From: Magnaporthiopsis rhizophila
Lineage: Eukaryota; Ascomycota; Sordariomycetes; Magnaporthales; Magnaporthaceae
NCBI GenBank assembly: GCA_003049465.1
Contig: PYSS01000027.1
Location: 239,842 to 303,841 of the forward strand
DNA: 64,000 nucleotides
Reading direction: 5' to 3'
Shown here: positions 1 to 11,866 of the stretch, one piece after another
Numbering within the stretch: the stretch's first letter is position 1
How the letters are laid out: each line of letters opens with the position of its first letter
The notes under the pieces: generated by a model
Database searches by the model: none
Seen by the model: the letters and a program-made list of their open reading frames with translations, nothing else
What the model was told of the DNA's origin: nothing
Translations under genes and position numbers: made by a program

Positions 1-222
1 AAAGTAAGAAGCCTGGTATCCAGACACGAAATTTGAGAAAAAAAAAAAAAAAAGAAAACATCTTCGGGGCTGGCCGTAGCCCAGGGTATCTCTTACACAC
101 GTGAGCTTGGCCGCAGTCGGTCAAGGGGAAATGGAGTAGAGTGCAGAAAAAGAAAAAGGAAAACAGGAAAAAAAGAAAGAAGAGGTGACACCAAGCCAGA
201 CCCGCGCAAGGAAGACGGCAGA

Positions 223-3200
223 TCAAAGCGTCGCCTTCATCTTTTCCTTGTGCGCCATGAACTCGCGGACGCGGCGGTGATGCTCGTTGCTGTAAGCAGT
301 CCACTTCTCGTGAACCTGCTTGTCTTCTTCCAGCCAGGCGTAGTACTCCTGCATACCCTGGTCGCTGGTCACCGCCCTGTAGTGTTGTCGTCATTGTCAG
401 TCTTGGTTGCCCACCAGATCTTTGCACTCTCGGATCATGGGAGAACCACTTACGACCAGCCCCGCTGCTTGAGCTTCTTGGCATTGCTCTGGCGCGCGAT
501 CATGTGGTCGAGGAACTTGGCGTCGACCACATCCCACTCGCGAAGGTACGCCTCGAACTCGGCCACGTACTTGTCCCACGCCGACATGTTCGGCGTCATG
601 GACGGGATGCCGAACGCCGTTGGCGGCCGCGGCGGCACAGGTGCCCTTGGGAAGTTGACCTTCCCCGAAGGCCTGGCGTGGGGCCGGTCGAGGGGCGGCG
701 TGGCTGCCGCCTGGCTCTCGAACGGCAGCGTCGTCTTGAGGTCGTCAAACGACCCCAGGCCCGTGGGTCGCTGCGCGAGGGGCTCGACGTTCTTGAAGTC
801 GGCGAAGCTGGCGCCCAGATCGTCCGTGTCCTCGGACCCGGCAGCATTGCTAGTGTTGAACCGGGTCTGCTCGCTGACCGGGATCTTGGGCGGCACAGGC
901 GGCACGGCAGAAGGGCCACCGCCCATGTTGAGGCCGAGTCCAACGCCCGGCGGAGCTCCGGCAAAGCCGTTGGCGTCACCCGCCCTCCACTCGGGACGCG
1001 ACGGCTCGAGCGGCACACCGCGGACGCCGTTGGTCTGAGGCATCGGCGCAGCATCTCCCATGGGCGTGTCAATGTCCATAGCATTGTCGCTGTCCGCCCC
1101 GCCACCGTTGAGAGGCGCTCCTGCCGACTTTTCTTCACCGCTGGTCGTTTCATCGTCGTCCATCAGGCCAGCAGATCCTCCCTTGGTCACGTGGACCTTG
1201 GGCCTCCTCTTGCTTGGGCGGTTGGTACGTGTGGGCGATGTTGCGCTACGAGGCGGCTGGACTGGCACAAAGTGCTCTGAACCAATCTTCTCTCTCCACT
1301 GGTCGGCATCAAACCCATGTTGATCTTTCTGCGGCTGTTGCTGAGCGTCGGCCGGTCCGATGGGAGTGTCGGTGTCCGAGCTCGTGAAACCTTGTGCAGC
1401 CATACCGGCAGCAGCAGCAGCAGCAGCTGCCGCCGCCGCCGTCGCCGCCGCCCCGGCGACTATTCCTGGGTCTCGCGAGGGCCGGCTGGTCTTGGGGGGT
1501 GACCGCCTGCCGCGGGTTCCAGACTGCGATTGCGACCGCACTGGGCCCGAGCCGTTCTCATCGCCGCCAGCGTTGAACTGCCAGTTAGCATTCGCGTGCT
1601 CGTCAGCAACAAACCTAGTGTTGATGTTATCTGCACTGTTCCTCATGAACCGGCTCTCGTTCGCGTTTGGGGCGAGGGATTCGGCGCTTCGGTGTCCTGG
1701 CGCCGGATAGCTGGTGTGGTCAACCTTGTCAGTCATCTTGTGCTGCTGTCGCTTCTGCTGATGCTGCTGTTGATGCTGCTGACGCTGCTGCCCTTGCTGC
1801 TGCGTCTCTTCAGCGTTCTCCGGGGCCCTCTTGATGATGTCGCGGAGCAGGTCATATTGCATCTTCTCGAAGTTGTTTAGAGTCGTATGCTGTCGCCCGA
1901 AGGGCTGTTCCGAGGGACTTCCACTCGAAACGCGTTTGCTGCTGCCGGGGTCGACTTCTCCCACGCCGGCGCGCTTCTTCTCGTTGCCTGGGTAGTGCCG
2001 GCGATCGCCACTTGTGGTCGCCGTGCTGGAGCCCTGGCGAGGACCGGACGGGCCTTCAAAGGCAGATGCTGAGGGTGCGACGTAAGGGTATGGGGCGCCA
2101 TACACGTTATGCTGTCCACCATTCGTCCTGCCGGGGGTACTGTTTGCCTTGTCGCTGCCAAAGTTGGCGGCTGCGAGGTGATCTGTCAGTTCATGCTCTA
2201 TAGAAGCCGGCCATTGTCCGCACAGTGTGGCGGCTCTCGTCGTTTTCTCGTGAGACTTCGGTGAACGGGGCTAGTCCGTTTCGCATACCGGCGCTGGCTC
2301 CTGACGAGCTCGTCTCGTCACTGCCCTGGAAAGGCTTGGGGGTATATCGCTCTCCGAACCGGGAGGTAGTCGGGCTTGATGGCATCCGGGCCGACGTGTT
2401 TGCGTAATGGGCCCTGCCCGGGTTTGCTTCGCTCCCGCGCCGGGCCTCGGGTGCCTTTGGGGGACTGTCGGCATCGTCCGATACACTAAAGCTGCGCTGC
2501 CTGTAGTTTGTGGCCCCGAACGCATCCGAGTCGGCGCCGACGGGCTTCCGAGGAATCTCGCGCGTGCTCCTAGTCCGTCCGAGATTCGGCACGCCACTAA
2601 AGGGATCGAACTTCTCGCCGCGAACACCGCCGTAAGGACTGCTTCTAGGGTCAAGATAGGGGCGTGGTCCGCCGTCGTCGTGGTCGGACGAAGAGGCAAA
2701 TGCTTGCGGCTTTTGGTATGCTGACGCCGTGTCCTCAAAGAGACTGGTATGGCGCTTGGTGGCGTAATGCTTGCTCGACACTGGCGCCTCGTCACCCATT
2801 GGGGATCCGGGCACGAAGCCGGATCGCGAGGCGCGAGGCGTCCTAGTGCCGAACGAGGCCTCGGCCTTCTTCTGCTGAGAGGCCGTGTAAGCCGTCTGGC
2901 GCGGGTCCGGAGGCGGTGGCCTGGTCCGCGTGGAGGAGGCGCCAGCGGATGAGGAGTTTGGTTGAGGGGCAGTGGATGCAGGTCTTCGAGTGTGGGAGCG
3001 CATCGACTCGAAGGCGTCAGCTCTCGATTGGGCGTCATCCTTGTCGGTGGGCCTCGGAGGTGGCGGCGGAGGGGTGTTCATGGGGAACTTTGCATAGCGA
3101 GCAGCCGAGGCGCTGGAGCGACTGGACGTGTTGGAGGAGCGAGTGTTGTTATAGCGCTGAGGCGGCGGAGGAAAGTCCTTGCCCACGTCCTGCCACGGGT

Positions 3201-3538
3201 TGCCCCGCACGCCAGACGAGGTCGGGAAGCGACCGTGGCGAGAGCGGTTGGCATCGTACTTGGCCTTGGACTCGGGACTGGAGAGGATCTCGTGGGCTGT
3301 CTGGATGGTCTGAAACTTGGAGTTCACCTCAGCCTCGCGGCCAGGGTTGCGATCAGGATGATATTTGAGCGCTGGTGAGGCGTGTGTTAGCGAACGACGG
3401 CAACTCAGGCTGCGTGCGTGTGTGGGCGAGACCGGGCATACCGAGCTTCCTGAATTGTTTCTTGACCTCGTTGACGTCGGCGGTCGGGGGCAGATCGAGG
3501 TCCGCGTAGTAGTCGCGGGTGTAATCCGCCTTGACCAT
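223..3538 (-). CDS. DnaJ (Hsp40) domain protein, 1016 aa, 4 exons
   Basis: Proposed CDS is complement(join(223..376, 454..2170, 2289..3371, 3442..3538)). The start is the ATG at 3538 and the stop is at 223-225. An N-terminal J domain (residues about 8-75) begins with a DYYADLDL motif. Its HPD loop (37-39) is rebuilt exactly when the first 70-nt intron is removed (donor GTATGC, acceptor ACCAG). J domains stimulate Hsp70 ATPase, so this is a co-chaperone, probably cytosolic or nuclear since no signal peptide is visible. After the J domain comes a long Ser/Pro/Arg-rich disordered region, then Gln-rich and poly-Ala stretches in exon 3. A well-structured acidic/aromatic tail follows (about 920-1016), starting near SAWDKYVAEFEAYLREW and continuing in exon 4 with YYAWLEEDKQVHEKW. 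The tail is probably a conserved fungal module, but I cannot name it. The other introns (118 and 77 nt) have GTATGC and GTAAGT donors. The J domain is certain; the client is unknown. Confidence 0.88.
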
Positions 3539-5560
3539 GGCGGCCGACTTGCTCTGCGGCAGCGCAGGCTGGCAGAGATGGGAAGCAGCAAGAGCAGCAA
3601 GGTTGGGTAGGAATTAGGTTGATCGAAGCTACAGTTGGGCGGGGAAGACGGCGACGAGCAGGCCGCGATGCGAGAGGAGGTGAGAGCGTGGTGGGCAGGT
3701 TGCGGGCATGCCTGGCAGAATTTTGTGGCTGCTCTGACCTGACAACCACATGAGCATCACCAGCAGACGGCAAGAGCAGTGAGACAGCAGACGGACGCGC
3801 CTGCAGAAAAAGCAAGGGTGGGGTTGAGGCGCACGCTTGGGGTGAGCGGAGTCGAGTGTTGGGTTTCTTTTGTGGGGTCGGGTTTCCTCAGCGCCTGTTG
3901 CGAGTCCTCCTCGTTGCTTGTTCAGCACACCAACGGCAGGCTCCTGCTCCTTCTTTACGTCAGTGTCAGGTACAGGGCGGTGAGGAGGCGGAGGACCGAG
4001 TGTTTTGTGCTCCCGTGTTCTCGTTATCAGATCAAACGACGGGAGACGGAAAAAAAACAAGCAACTTGAGGCCCTTCTCTTGGGCCCCGCCATTTGTCCC
4101 AGGCAACGCTTCCCAGACCAATGACCATGACGTACATCGGGTCCAGCCAGGCACGCTATTGGGACTTCAACCTATCTATCGTGCTTTCCTGTATCTTGAA
4201 AGAAGAAAAGATGGATACAATTCGGCAGAAACACAATTAGCAGGCCGTTAATAGAACAGAAAATGCCCGCTGCCCAAAAATACGGCCAACAACTCACGCA
4301 GCCACTGACGCCGACTTGCGCAAGGGCATCCTTGACAAATCCACGCATAGGAACCGACTGGGCCCGAGCCTTTCTCGTGCCAACAACACCCGTAGCCCGC
4401 CGCTCAGCGCGGCCCAGGTCTGCAGGAGCGGACCGGGATATAACTCATTCTAATATCCCGTGGTGTTCCATAATGGAAGACGACTGCATTGGTTCCACTC
4501 AAAAGCACATGGCAGCTGATGACGCTCCGCCTGCACCCCGACCAGGCACACTAATATGCTCCTCCACCACTAGAAAGAAGCAAAGATAAAACACGTCAGC
4601 TTGCATAGCTTTTGTGTGCATCTGCATTTGCTTTTGGCGCACCATGCTTTTTGAGGCTAGGTCTCAGGGGACCAGAGAAGGACAAAGGACAATATAGGTA
4701 GATTCCGTAGCCTGGTTGGGTGTCGGCACAGCACTGCTGAACATGCCATCTTCCAGCCCGAACCATCTCCGAACCAAAGCCCCTAGGGGCCGGTGACTCA
4801 ACGTCATCGCGAGAGGGCTTCGCAGTCAGATGATGGGGATGAGCAATCATTGAGCGTTGGGGAGATGGGAATCAGTAGCAATATCTAGCAAATTTGCGGA
4901 GTTCGACGTTCGAATACGCGAATTGAAATCTCAATTGTCCAATTGTGCTTCATACGGGCCCTTTTGTTGGTAGGAATAGGTGCTCAATCCTGTAGGCATG
5001 GAAACCTCCAGGTGGAATCGAAGGATGGGTCTGAAGAGGGAAAGAATCCGGATTGCGGGATCCCGAGAATAGTGACCTTGCTAAACATGCCTCTTCCTCT
5101 ATCCTTTCCCTTAATACTTGCGTCCTAACACTTCCCCTATCACTTTCCGTGACGTTCCCCTATCCCTCACCATTTCCTTTACTTTATCCTCTCCTCTATC
5201 TGCCTCTGTCCCTTACTTTATTTCTCTCCATGCCCTGTGTATCCATCTCTGCGGTGATCGGGCATGTGACGAGTGCGAGATTCGCTCGCTCTCAACGATC
5301 CCCTCTTGCCAGCTTCGGGGCGTTAAAATGGCGGATTCACACCAATCCGATTCACCAGACGGACGGGCGTATATGGCCGCGTGTGTCAATAAACGGGCTG
5401 ACAGCGACGAGTGTATCATCCGAATCACCGCCCCAAATAACGAATAAATACGCCATGGGCCGGCAGCAAATCTTGGGGCGAGGTTGTCTGTCGGCCATCC
5501 ATCAGGGCACCTGTTTAAATAGGGGCAAGGAAAGGGAAACACCCCACCCAGTAGCAAAAG
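3539..5560. other. Intergenic, divergent promoter region
   Basis: This lies between the J-domain gene (minus) and the P-loop gene (plus). No convincing coding potential was found. The stretch 5100-5260 is strongly pyrimidine-rich on the plus strand, and a TTAAATAG element sits near 5513-5521, about 40 bp before the P-loop gene ATG. Both are plausible core promoter parts. Short ORFs here have biased, non-protein-like composition. Confidence 0.5.
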
Positions 5561-6706
5561 ATGACATCACCCCTGAGAGGCTGCGTCGTCTGGATCAACG
5601 GCCCGCCGGGCATCGGCAAGCTCACCGTGGCCGCCGAGCTGAGCGACCTGCTCGGCCCGGACGTCTGCCCGCCACCCGTGCCCTACAACCGCGACGGCGA
5701 GGTCGCGCACCGGCCCGACGAGCCCGGCGCCGCCCGGCGCGCCCGCGTGCTAGGCCGCGTCCTCTGGGCCCGCGACAGGGACGCCGCCGCCGCCCGGGAG
5801 CGCGAGGCCGCCGACCCGAACTCGCACTGGTCCTGGTGCCCGCGTTGTCGCGACAGCCCGCCATCTCCCGCCCCCGCCGAGGACGTAATCATCTTCACAG
5901 ACTGGCAGCGCCTCGATACGACCTCCGGACGAGCCGCAGCAGCCGACTTCCAGGCCGCAGCCCAGCGCAGCGGCCGCCGCTTCTTAGCCGTGCACATGAC
6001 GTGCGAACGGAACGAGCACGTGCGTCGCGCCACGGCATCGTGGGGTAGGCTCGAGGTCGCGGTGCGTTGGGAGCGGCACGTGGCTGCCGCGCGCGCCGCG
6101 GGCGTGCAGCCGTCGGGCCGACACCACCGCGGGCCGCTGGTCGTGGACGCCAGGGAGCTGGGGCAGCTGCTCGACGGGCTGGAGGCTGGCGGCAACAACA
6201 ACGAGCTGCTGCCCGGCTGCGTGGCCATGGACCTCGACGTGACGGCCACGGAGCCGCACGAGGCGGCCTGGCTGCTGCTGCAGCGCGTGCGCTGGGAGGC
6301 AGTCTTTGGCGCCGACCGCCCGTCGCCACCCTCGCCGTGGCGCCGGCTGCTGTTCCCGCCCCGAACATCATCGTCGCCGCCGCGGCAGAGGCTTTTGCCG
6401 TCGCAGCAGCCGCCGCAGCAAGATGAAAAGGGGGCATCCTCCGCCGCCAGCTTTTTCAGCACCGCCACCGGGGCCAGCCGCCCAGTTAGTGCAAACAGCC
6501 TGTTCCGGTTCCCCGGCCCGAGCCGCGTGGGGTCGCGCAAGAGCCTCTGGGTCCGGTCGCGTCGTCGCTGGCGTGGCGCCGTCCCCGCGGGCGCGTCCTT
6601 CTCGAGGGCCTGGCGGTCTGTCGGGCTCGGCCACTCACGGGGAACGTGTTCGCCCCAAGCGCGGCGGGGGAGCGCCCCCCAGAGCGTCCCACGACACGAT
6701 CTATGA
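5561..6706 (+). CDS. P-loop nucleotide kinase-like protein (AAA_33-type), 381 aa
   Basis: A single-exon ORF starting at ATG 5561. Residues about 9-22 contain a clear Walker A loop (NGPPGIGKLTVA) directly after a hydrophobic strand (CVVWI). This is the layout of a fungal family of small P-loop kinases. A second strand (DVIIFTDWQ, about 108-116) and a later strand with a CERNEHVRR motif (about 151-159) match the Walker B-like and lid segments of that family. The stretch between Walker A and the second strand is poorly conserved and very rich in Ala, Arg and Pro. The last 110 residues are Ser/Pro/Arg-rich low complexity. The DNA is extremely GC-rich, with several overlapping open frames. It may therefore be a fast-diverging gene, a decaying copy, or one whose C-terminus is mis-extended past an unseen intron. 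No substrate can be assigned. Confidence 0.55.
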   Translation: MTSPLRGCVVWINGPPGIGKLTVAAELSDLLGPDVCPPPVPYNRDGEVAHRPDEPGAARRARVLGRVLWARDRDAAAAREREAADPNSHWSWCPRCRDSPPSPAPAEDVIIFTDWQRLDTTSGRAAAADFQAAAQRSGRRFLAVHMTCERNEHVRRATASWGRLEVAVRWERHVAAARAAGVQPSGRHHRGPLVVDARELGQLLDGLEAGGNNNELLPGCVAMDLDVTATEPHEAAWLLLQRVRWEAVFGADRPSPPSPWRRLLFPPRTSSSPPRQRLLPSQQPPQQDEKGASSAASFFSTATGASRPVSANSLFRFPGPSRVGSRKSLWVRSRRRWRGAVPAGASFSRAWRSVGLGHSRGTCSPQARRGSAPQSVPRHDL

Positions 6707-7212
6707 TAACCTTGGGCTGAATAGAAGACGGGCAGAGCAGTGTAGGCCATGTGAAGCAAAAACCATGGCGAGGTAAGTCTTGAAGAATGTAAAGAACGAA
6801 TGCCTCTCGTGTTACCGTAGATATTACATGGCTCTATCGCTTTTTTTTTCTAATCGGCCCTATCCCTGGGTCCATATAAAGAAAGGATGCAAAACGTACA
6901 TAATAGACTGCCGCCAGGACGGGGTGCCGCGAGTGAATACCGTATTCCAAATGTGATAGCAGAAGGTGAAACAGGAAACAGTGTCGAGTGGTGCCCGCCC
7001 GCCAAGGCGACACGCAGAAAAGGGGCAGTAGAAAGCAAGGTAAAAAAGGGGGAAAGAGAGTAGAGAATAGAAAGCTGCTGCCGCCGGCCAGGCAGGTTGG
7101 AAAAAGAGGCTGGCCAGTTCTGACCAGTCAAAAGAGTACATGGCAGTGGGCCGCAGTTCTGTTCTTCCATCCTGTTGTCCACCCATCACGGCGGGGCGGT
7201 TCCGTCTGTCAT
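6707..7212. other. Convergent intergenic spacer
   Basis: This is the 3' flank shared by the P-loop gene (plus) and NMA111 (minus). It is AT-richer than the genes and has a short T-run near 6840. No gene or RNA was seen. Confidence 0.5.
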
Positions 7213-10200
7213 CTAATTCTTCTCTGCTGCTGCCGCCATTGGGACGTCCTCATCAGCAGCACCAGCGCCGCCTTCTTCCTCCACGGCCAAGACGCCGTCC
7301 GACGGCTCGCCCGCGATGGGCTTGCCGCCCTCGTACGTCACCCGGCGCCATCCGCACTCCTCCGAGCTGTCCTTGATCCACTCGACGGTGGGGAAGTAGT
7401 GCTCGTTCTTCTTCATGGTCACTACCCACGGGACGCTATCGAAAGTGACGGCCTTGAGACGGAAGTCTGGATGGGAACTACTGGTCAGCTATCAAGCATC
7501 AACAGATGGGACTCGTATCAAAAATAGGTACTCACATGTGTTGTCGGGGATGGCGGTCACAGCATCAAGGAAGCTCTTGAGGTCGGGCGTCGACACTCCG
7601 TTGACGTGGGTTATGAAGTTCGTGGGGGCCAGGCCGTACTGGTACGAGGGCGAGCCGCGGGTCCTGGCCGAAACGTAGACTTCGCTGAAGAGCTTGCTGA
7701 TCTGCTGCCTCACGGCGTGGTGGGGGCGGTGGAAAATGGCGCCGCAGAAGGACACGGCGTGGTCCGTCTCGACGTCGTCAGCAGCGACCGTGGGCAGGCG
7801 CAGCTGCACCTCGCGGCATTCACGCACGATGGTGGCGTCGAGGAAGTCGTTGGAGTACATGACGTCAAGCTCCGAGATGCGCGTGATGAGCTCGCCGTTG
7901 AGGGTCAGCAGGATGTCGCCCTCGAGTAGCGACGCGGCGCCGTCGGCCTGGTCCTGGTCGCGCTCAAAGGTGCGCTTGGTCACCATGAACAGCTGGTGGT
8001 GCGCCGTGTTGGCCACCGAGACCTTCTGGATCCAGTCCTCGGAGACACCCATGATGCGCGCTTGAGACATCTGGATGGACCGGAACTCGACCGAGAGCAT
8101 ACGCAGCTTGGGCACGACGCCGGCCTGGATCTGCTTGACCACGGGCAACAGCGTCGGCGTGGCCAGGCCGAGGTGGTACTCCTCGTCGCGGTGCGTCGAC
8201 GGCGACCGCTCGCCGAGGTACGTCAGCCACAGAGCCTGCACGGTGCCATCGGACGCAACCAGCACGCCGCTGCCGCACTGACCGCTGAGGTTGGTGTCGA
8301 CCGTGATGGCGTCGACATTGACGGCGCGGTAGCGCGGCGCGCCCGAGTTGGCAGGGATGGCGACGGCAAAGATCTCGGTCACGGTGGTGCGGGCGTGCAC
8401 GACACGGCCGATGCGGTTGTAGCCGATAAAGTAGGTCTCCGCGCCCTGCGTGATCTCCTCCGAGCTCAGTCGGGCGCTCTGCACGGGGGCGTCGACCAGG
8501 CTCGGGTCGTACTGGATGACGGCGTAGTTCTGCAGCGGGTGCAGGAACACGACCTTGCCCTCGACCACGATAGACTCGCCGATGGTAATAGAGATGTCGC
8601 ACAGGTCGTAGGGCACGATGGCGCGCGAGATGACGACCAGGCCCTTGGCGGCGTCGACGACGAGCCCCATGCCCCACTTGCGGTTCTTGGGGAAGCCGTC
8701 GAGCTTCATGGGCATGGTGCAGGTGACGTGCACGAAGCTGCGCACCAGCTCGGCAACGGCCGGGTGCGACGTGTGCTCGAGCTGGATGAAGCTGGCCTTG
8801 CGCGGCACCGGCGGCACCGCGGGCAGCGGGTCGGCAATGTCGGAAAAGTCCCACAGGCCCGTGGCGTCGTTGCGCACCGCCAGCTTCATCTTGGACGCCC
8901 AGTGGCGGTCGACGTGGATGATGGACGTGTTGAGCGTGTGCAGGTCGCGCAGGTGCTTGTACGTCACCACGATGCGCGCCCTGTCCGGGATGGCCTTGAC
9001 CACGTCGATGAAGGTCTCGAGGTCCGGCACCTTCTTCTGGTCCACCGTCTGCACGATCCAGCCGTTGTCGCTACTATCGAACCGGAACGAGCCCGTGGCC
9101 TCGCACACGTACACGCCCTTGCACGCCACCCCGTACAGCCGCGCCTGCTGGTACGACAGGCTGTGGAAGCTGCCGCCCGCCACCGACACGAACCGGTCCG
9201 GCGTGATCTTGTGCAGGTCACCCACTGAGATCTCCACCTCGACGTCCTCGCCGCCGCGCTGTAGCAGCAGCCGAACCGGCTGGCCCACGCTCGAGTCGAG
9301 CAGGTCGTCCAGCCGGATGAACTGCGTGATGAGCTCGCCGTTGACCTTAATCAGCACGTCGCCCTCCTCGATCTTCTTATGCGACGGCCCGTCCGGCAGC
9401 ACGATCTCGGCCACGAGCATGTTGGTCTCCTTGGGGAACGCCTCGCGCATCTGCGCCTCCCACGCGGGCGCCAGGCCCAGTCGGCGGCACTCGTCGAACG
9501 GCTTGAGCAGGAACTGGCACTGGATGTCACCGCGCGTTATCGGCTTGCCCTCTTGCAGGCACTTGAGCGCCCGCAGCGGCCGGTCCAGCGGCAGGAAGTA
9601 GTCGGTCGCCGCGCCGTCGGCCCTGCCTCCCGCCTGCAGCGCCACAGCGTAGCCGTCGATGTTTACCACGGGACTGCCCGAACTGCCACCGCTGGCCGCC
9701 GCGCTGGCCTGGTAGTAACACGTATTGAAGTCGCTGTAGCCTTCGCCGTACTCGGGTGCGTTGCGGTCGAGACGGCTGATGACGCCCGACAGAATACTGA
9801 GCTTCTCTCCGGCATCGTTGCCGACAACACGGATCTCGACGCCCACTAGACGTTTCTGTCAGACATCAGAGTTTCACATAGTAGGTACCTGCCACAACTA
9901 GCGGGGTCAGGGGGCATGAAGATGGCTGTCCATACCTTTGGCCAGGTCTGGACGCAGTGGCAGCGCCGCCACGGGCATGTACTTGATGGCTTTGGGGTCG
10001 AACTTGAGGATTCCAAAGTCGTGCACAGGGTCGCGGTAGACGGGGTAGGCATCGACCTCCTCGTGATTGTCAAAGATGACGTAGCCCCAGAAAGGCCCGG
10101 AGCCGACGACGTGACGGTTGGTCAGGATGTAGCCCCTCTCGGCGTCAACGACAAAGCCCGTGGCCTCGCTCGTCAGGGCGGCGTCGGTGTCGAAGGAGCA

Positions 10201-10464
10201 CGTCATGCAGAAGCGGATCGAGACGACGTTGCGGACGACCGTCTGGATCGTCTCCTGCCACTCGGCCGTGTCGGGCCCGACGGCGGGCAGCAGGGACAGC
10301 GGCAGGTCGTCCTCGGCGCCGTCCTCGAAGTCATCCTCCTCGGGTGTGTTGTCGCCGGCCGACTGCTTGCCGTTGATGGAGCGCTGGTGCTTCGGCGGCC
10401 GGTCATCGAGGGCACCGCTCGGTTTCCTTTTGGTGCGCTGCGAGAGGGCGGTGGTGCCGTTCAT
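7213..10464 (-). CDS. NMA111: Nma111, nuclear HtrA-type serine protease, 1030 aa
   Basis: CDS is complement(join(7213..7466, 7536..9845, 9936..10464)), start ATG 10464. An N-terminal basic region (KRKPSG, PPKHQR) fits a bipartite nuclear localisation signal, followed by an acidic stretch. The trypsin-like HtrA domain has a full triad: H118 in TNRHVV, D149 in VHDFGI and S232 in GGSSGSPVV. PDZ modules follow (about 290-370 and later). A second, degenerate protease/PDZ repeat fills the C-terminal half, as in yeast Nma111, and the length matches that family. Known family members are pro-apoptotic nuclear proteases that cleave the IAP-like protein Bir1 and help under heat stress. Introns of 69 and 90 nt have GTGAGT and GTATGG donors; the first joins DLAK to VGVEIRVVG. 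The last exon ends in an Ala/Glu-rich acidic tail. Assignment is firm. Confidence 0.95.
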
Positions 10465-11866
10465 GGCGGGCGAGCTGGACGAGAACGAGGGGTGGTGGGA
10501 CGGTGCGGTCGAGGTTCCGCCAGACGAGAAGCGCACCAAGCTGTTTCTATTGCGTAAGGCTAGTAGGAAGACGGGCAGTCGGGAAGCGAACAGACTGGAA
10601 ATGCACGGCCGGCCGAGGGAAGGAGCACGGGGCGAGGCAGGGGAGGTATGGAGGCGAGCAACAAAGCTGATATTTCCGAAACTGGTGCTCAGCCTCGAGA
10701 AAGAGGCTCTCTGCATAAACAGACGGCCGCCCAGACGAGCAACATGCGAACCAAAATGCTCGCAAAAAGAAAAGAAAAACAGTATGTAACGTCTCTCCGG
10801 AATGATGGAGCCCTGGAGGATTAAATACGAAGCGTGCAGACTTGCCAAAGCAGAATCCGTCGGCCTTTTCTCTGGAAGGCAAGCGCTTGTCGCGACGGCT
10901 AGCTGCAGCGTGTACCGCCAAGCTATTAGCCTCCCTAAAGTCAGAGCGGAGTCACGTGCTAGGCGGGCGTCTTTCTGGTTCTGGCCCCGGCCCGGTCGCA
11001 CGCCACATTTGCCAGCAATCCCAGTAGCAAAGCAGTAGCATCCGTGATGAAGTCATCACGATGATTGATCTCGCAGAGCGGAATTTCTTATTCATAATCC
11101 TTGCCTTTAATGGTATAGTATTACAGTATTGCGCTTATGACGCCAGCGCTTTTCACTCGCCGGCGCCAGCTGCAAGGTACGGTCACGTGACATTCATACG
11201 AGGTGGTTCATCCAGGCTTTGCGCCCGACGCAAAAACGAGAGTGGGAAAAATGACGGAAAAAATAAAAGGAAAAAAATGAGTGAAAATAGGGACAGGAGA
11301 CACAAATGGGGGACAAAAAGTGAAAGAAAAGACAAGGAGGCCGAAAGCGCACATGAAAAGTAAGGGGGTCCGATTAGTGTGGCTCAAACTGCATTTGATT
11401 TGGGTCCGTGGCTGGCACGCACAACAGTCATTTAAAGATGCAAAATAGGTATTTCTGTCGCATAAACAAAAACACGCCGTGTGATTGATTCCCTGATGCA
11501 AACGCCTGGCCAAACTGGCCGCCCACGACCCCCGACACTCACCAACGGTCGGCCGCGACCGACACTTGTCCCCCATATTCGAACGTCTAAAGCGAAAGGG
11601 TCCGGTCCGACAAACACACAATGCTCGGCGAACCACCTGAGAGGTCCTGTTGATCCTGTGGCTAAACAATCGCCCGACGCAGAAACAAAACGCAATCGCT
11701 AGAACAAGTCGGAGAAACGAAGACGACGACGATTACCAGGGCGACAGGGAAAAGGGTATGAGTGCATGCTGACACTGCGCAGGAGAGAAACATGTGGGAG
11801 GGAGGGAAGCCACACCCGACCGAATCAAATCATCTCGCACCGAAAACACAAACGCGCAGCCGACTT
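10465..11866. other. Intergenic: NMA111 promoter and 3' flank of next gene
   Basis: No gene recognised. An open frame runs upstream of the NMA111 ATG (10465 to about 11000), but its composition is UTR-like. The region 11220-11350 is purine-rich on the plus strand. Confidence 0.45.

Noticed and set aside
250..1323. Plus-strand frames of up to 262 codons
   Set aside because: They lie opposite exon 3 of the J-domain gene and have no domain; they are antisense shadows of GC-rich coding DNA.
5053..6048. 331-codon plus frame overlapping the P-loop gene
   Set aside because: Arg/Pro/Ala-rich shifted reading of the GC-rich kinase gene; its N-terminal part translates the pyrimidine-rich promoter.
7996..9601. 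Plus-strand 410- and 327-codon frames
   Set aside because: Antisense shadows of NMA111, which has full family similarity on the minus strand.
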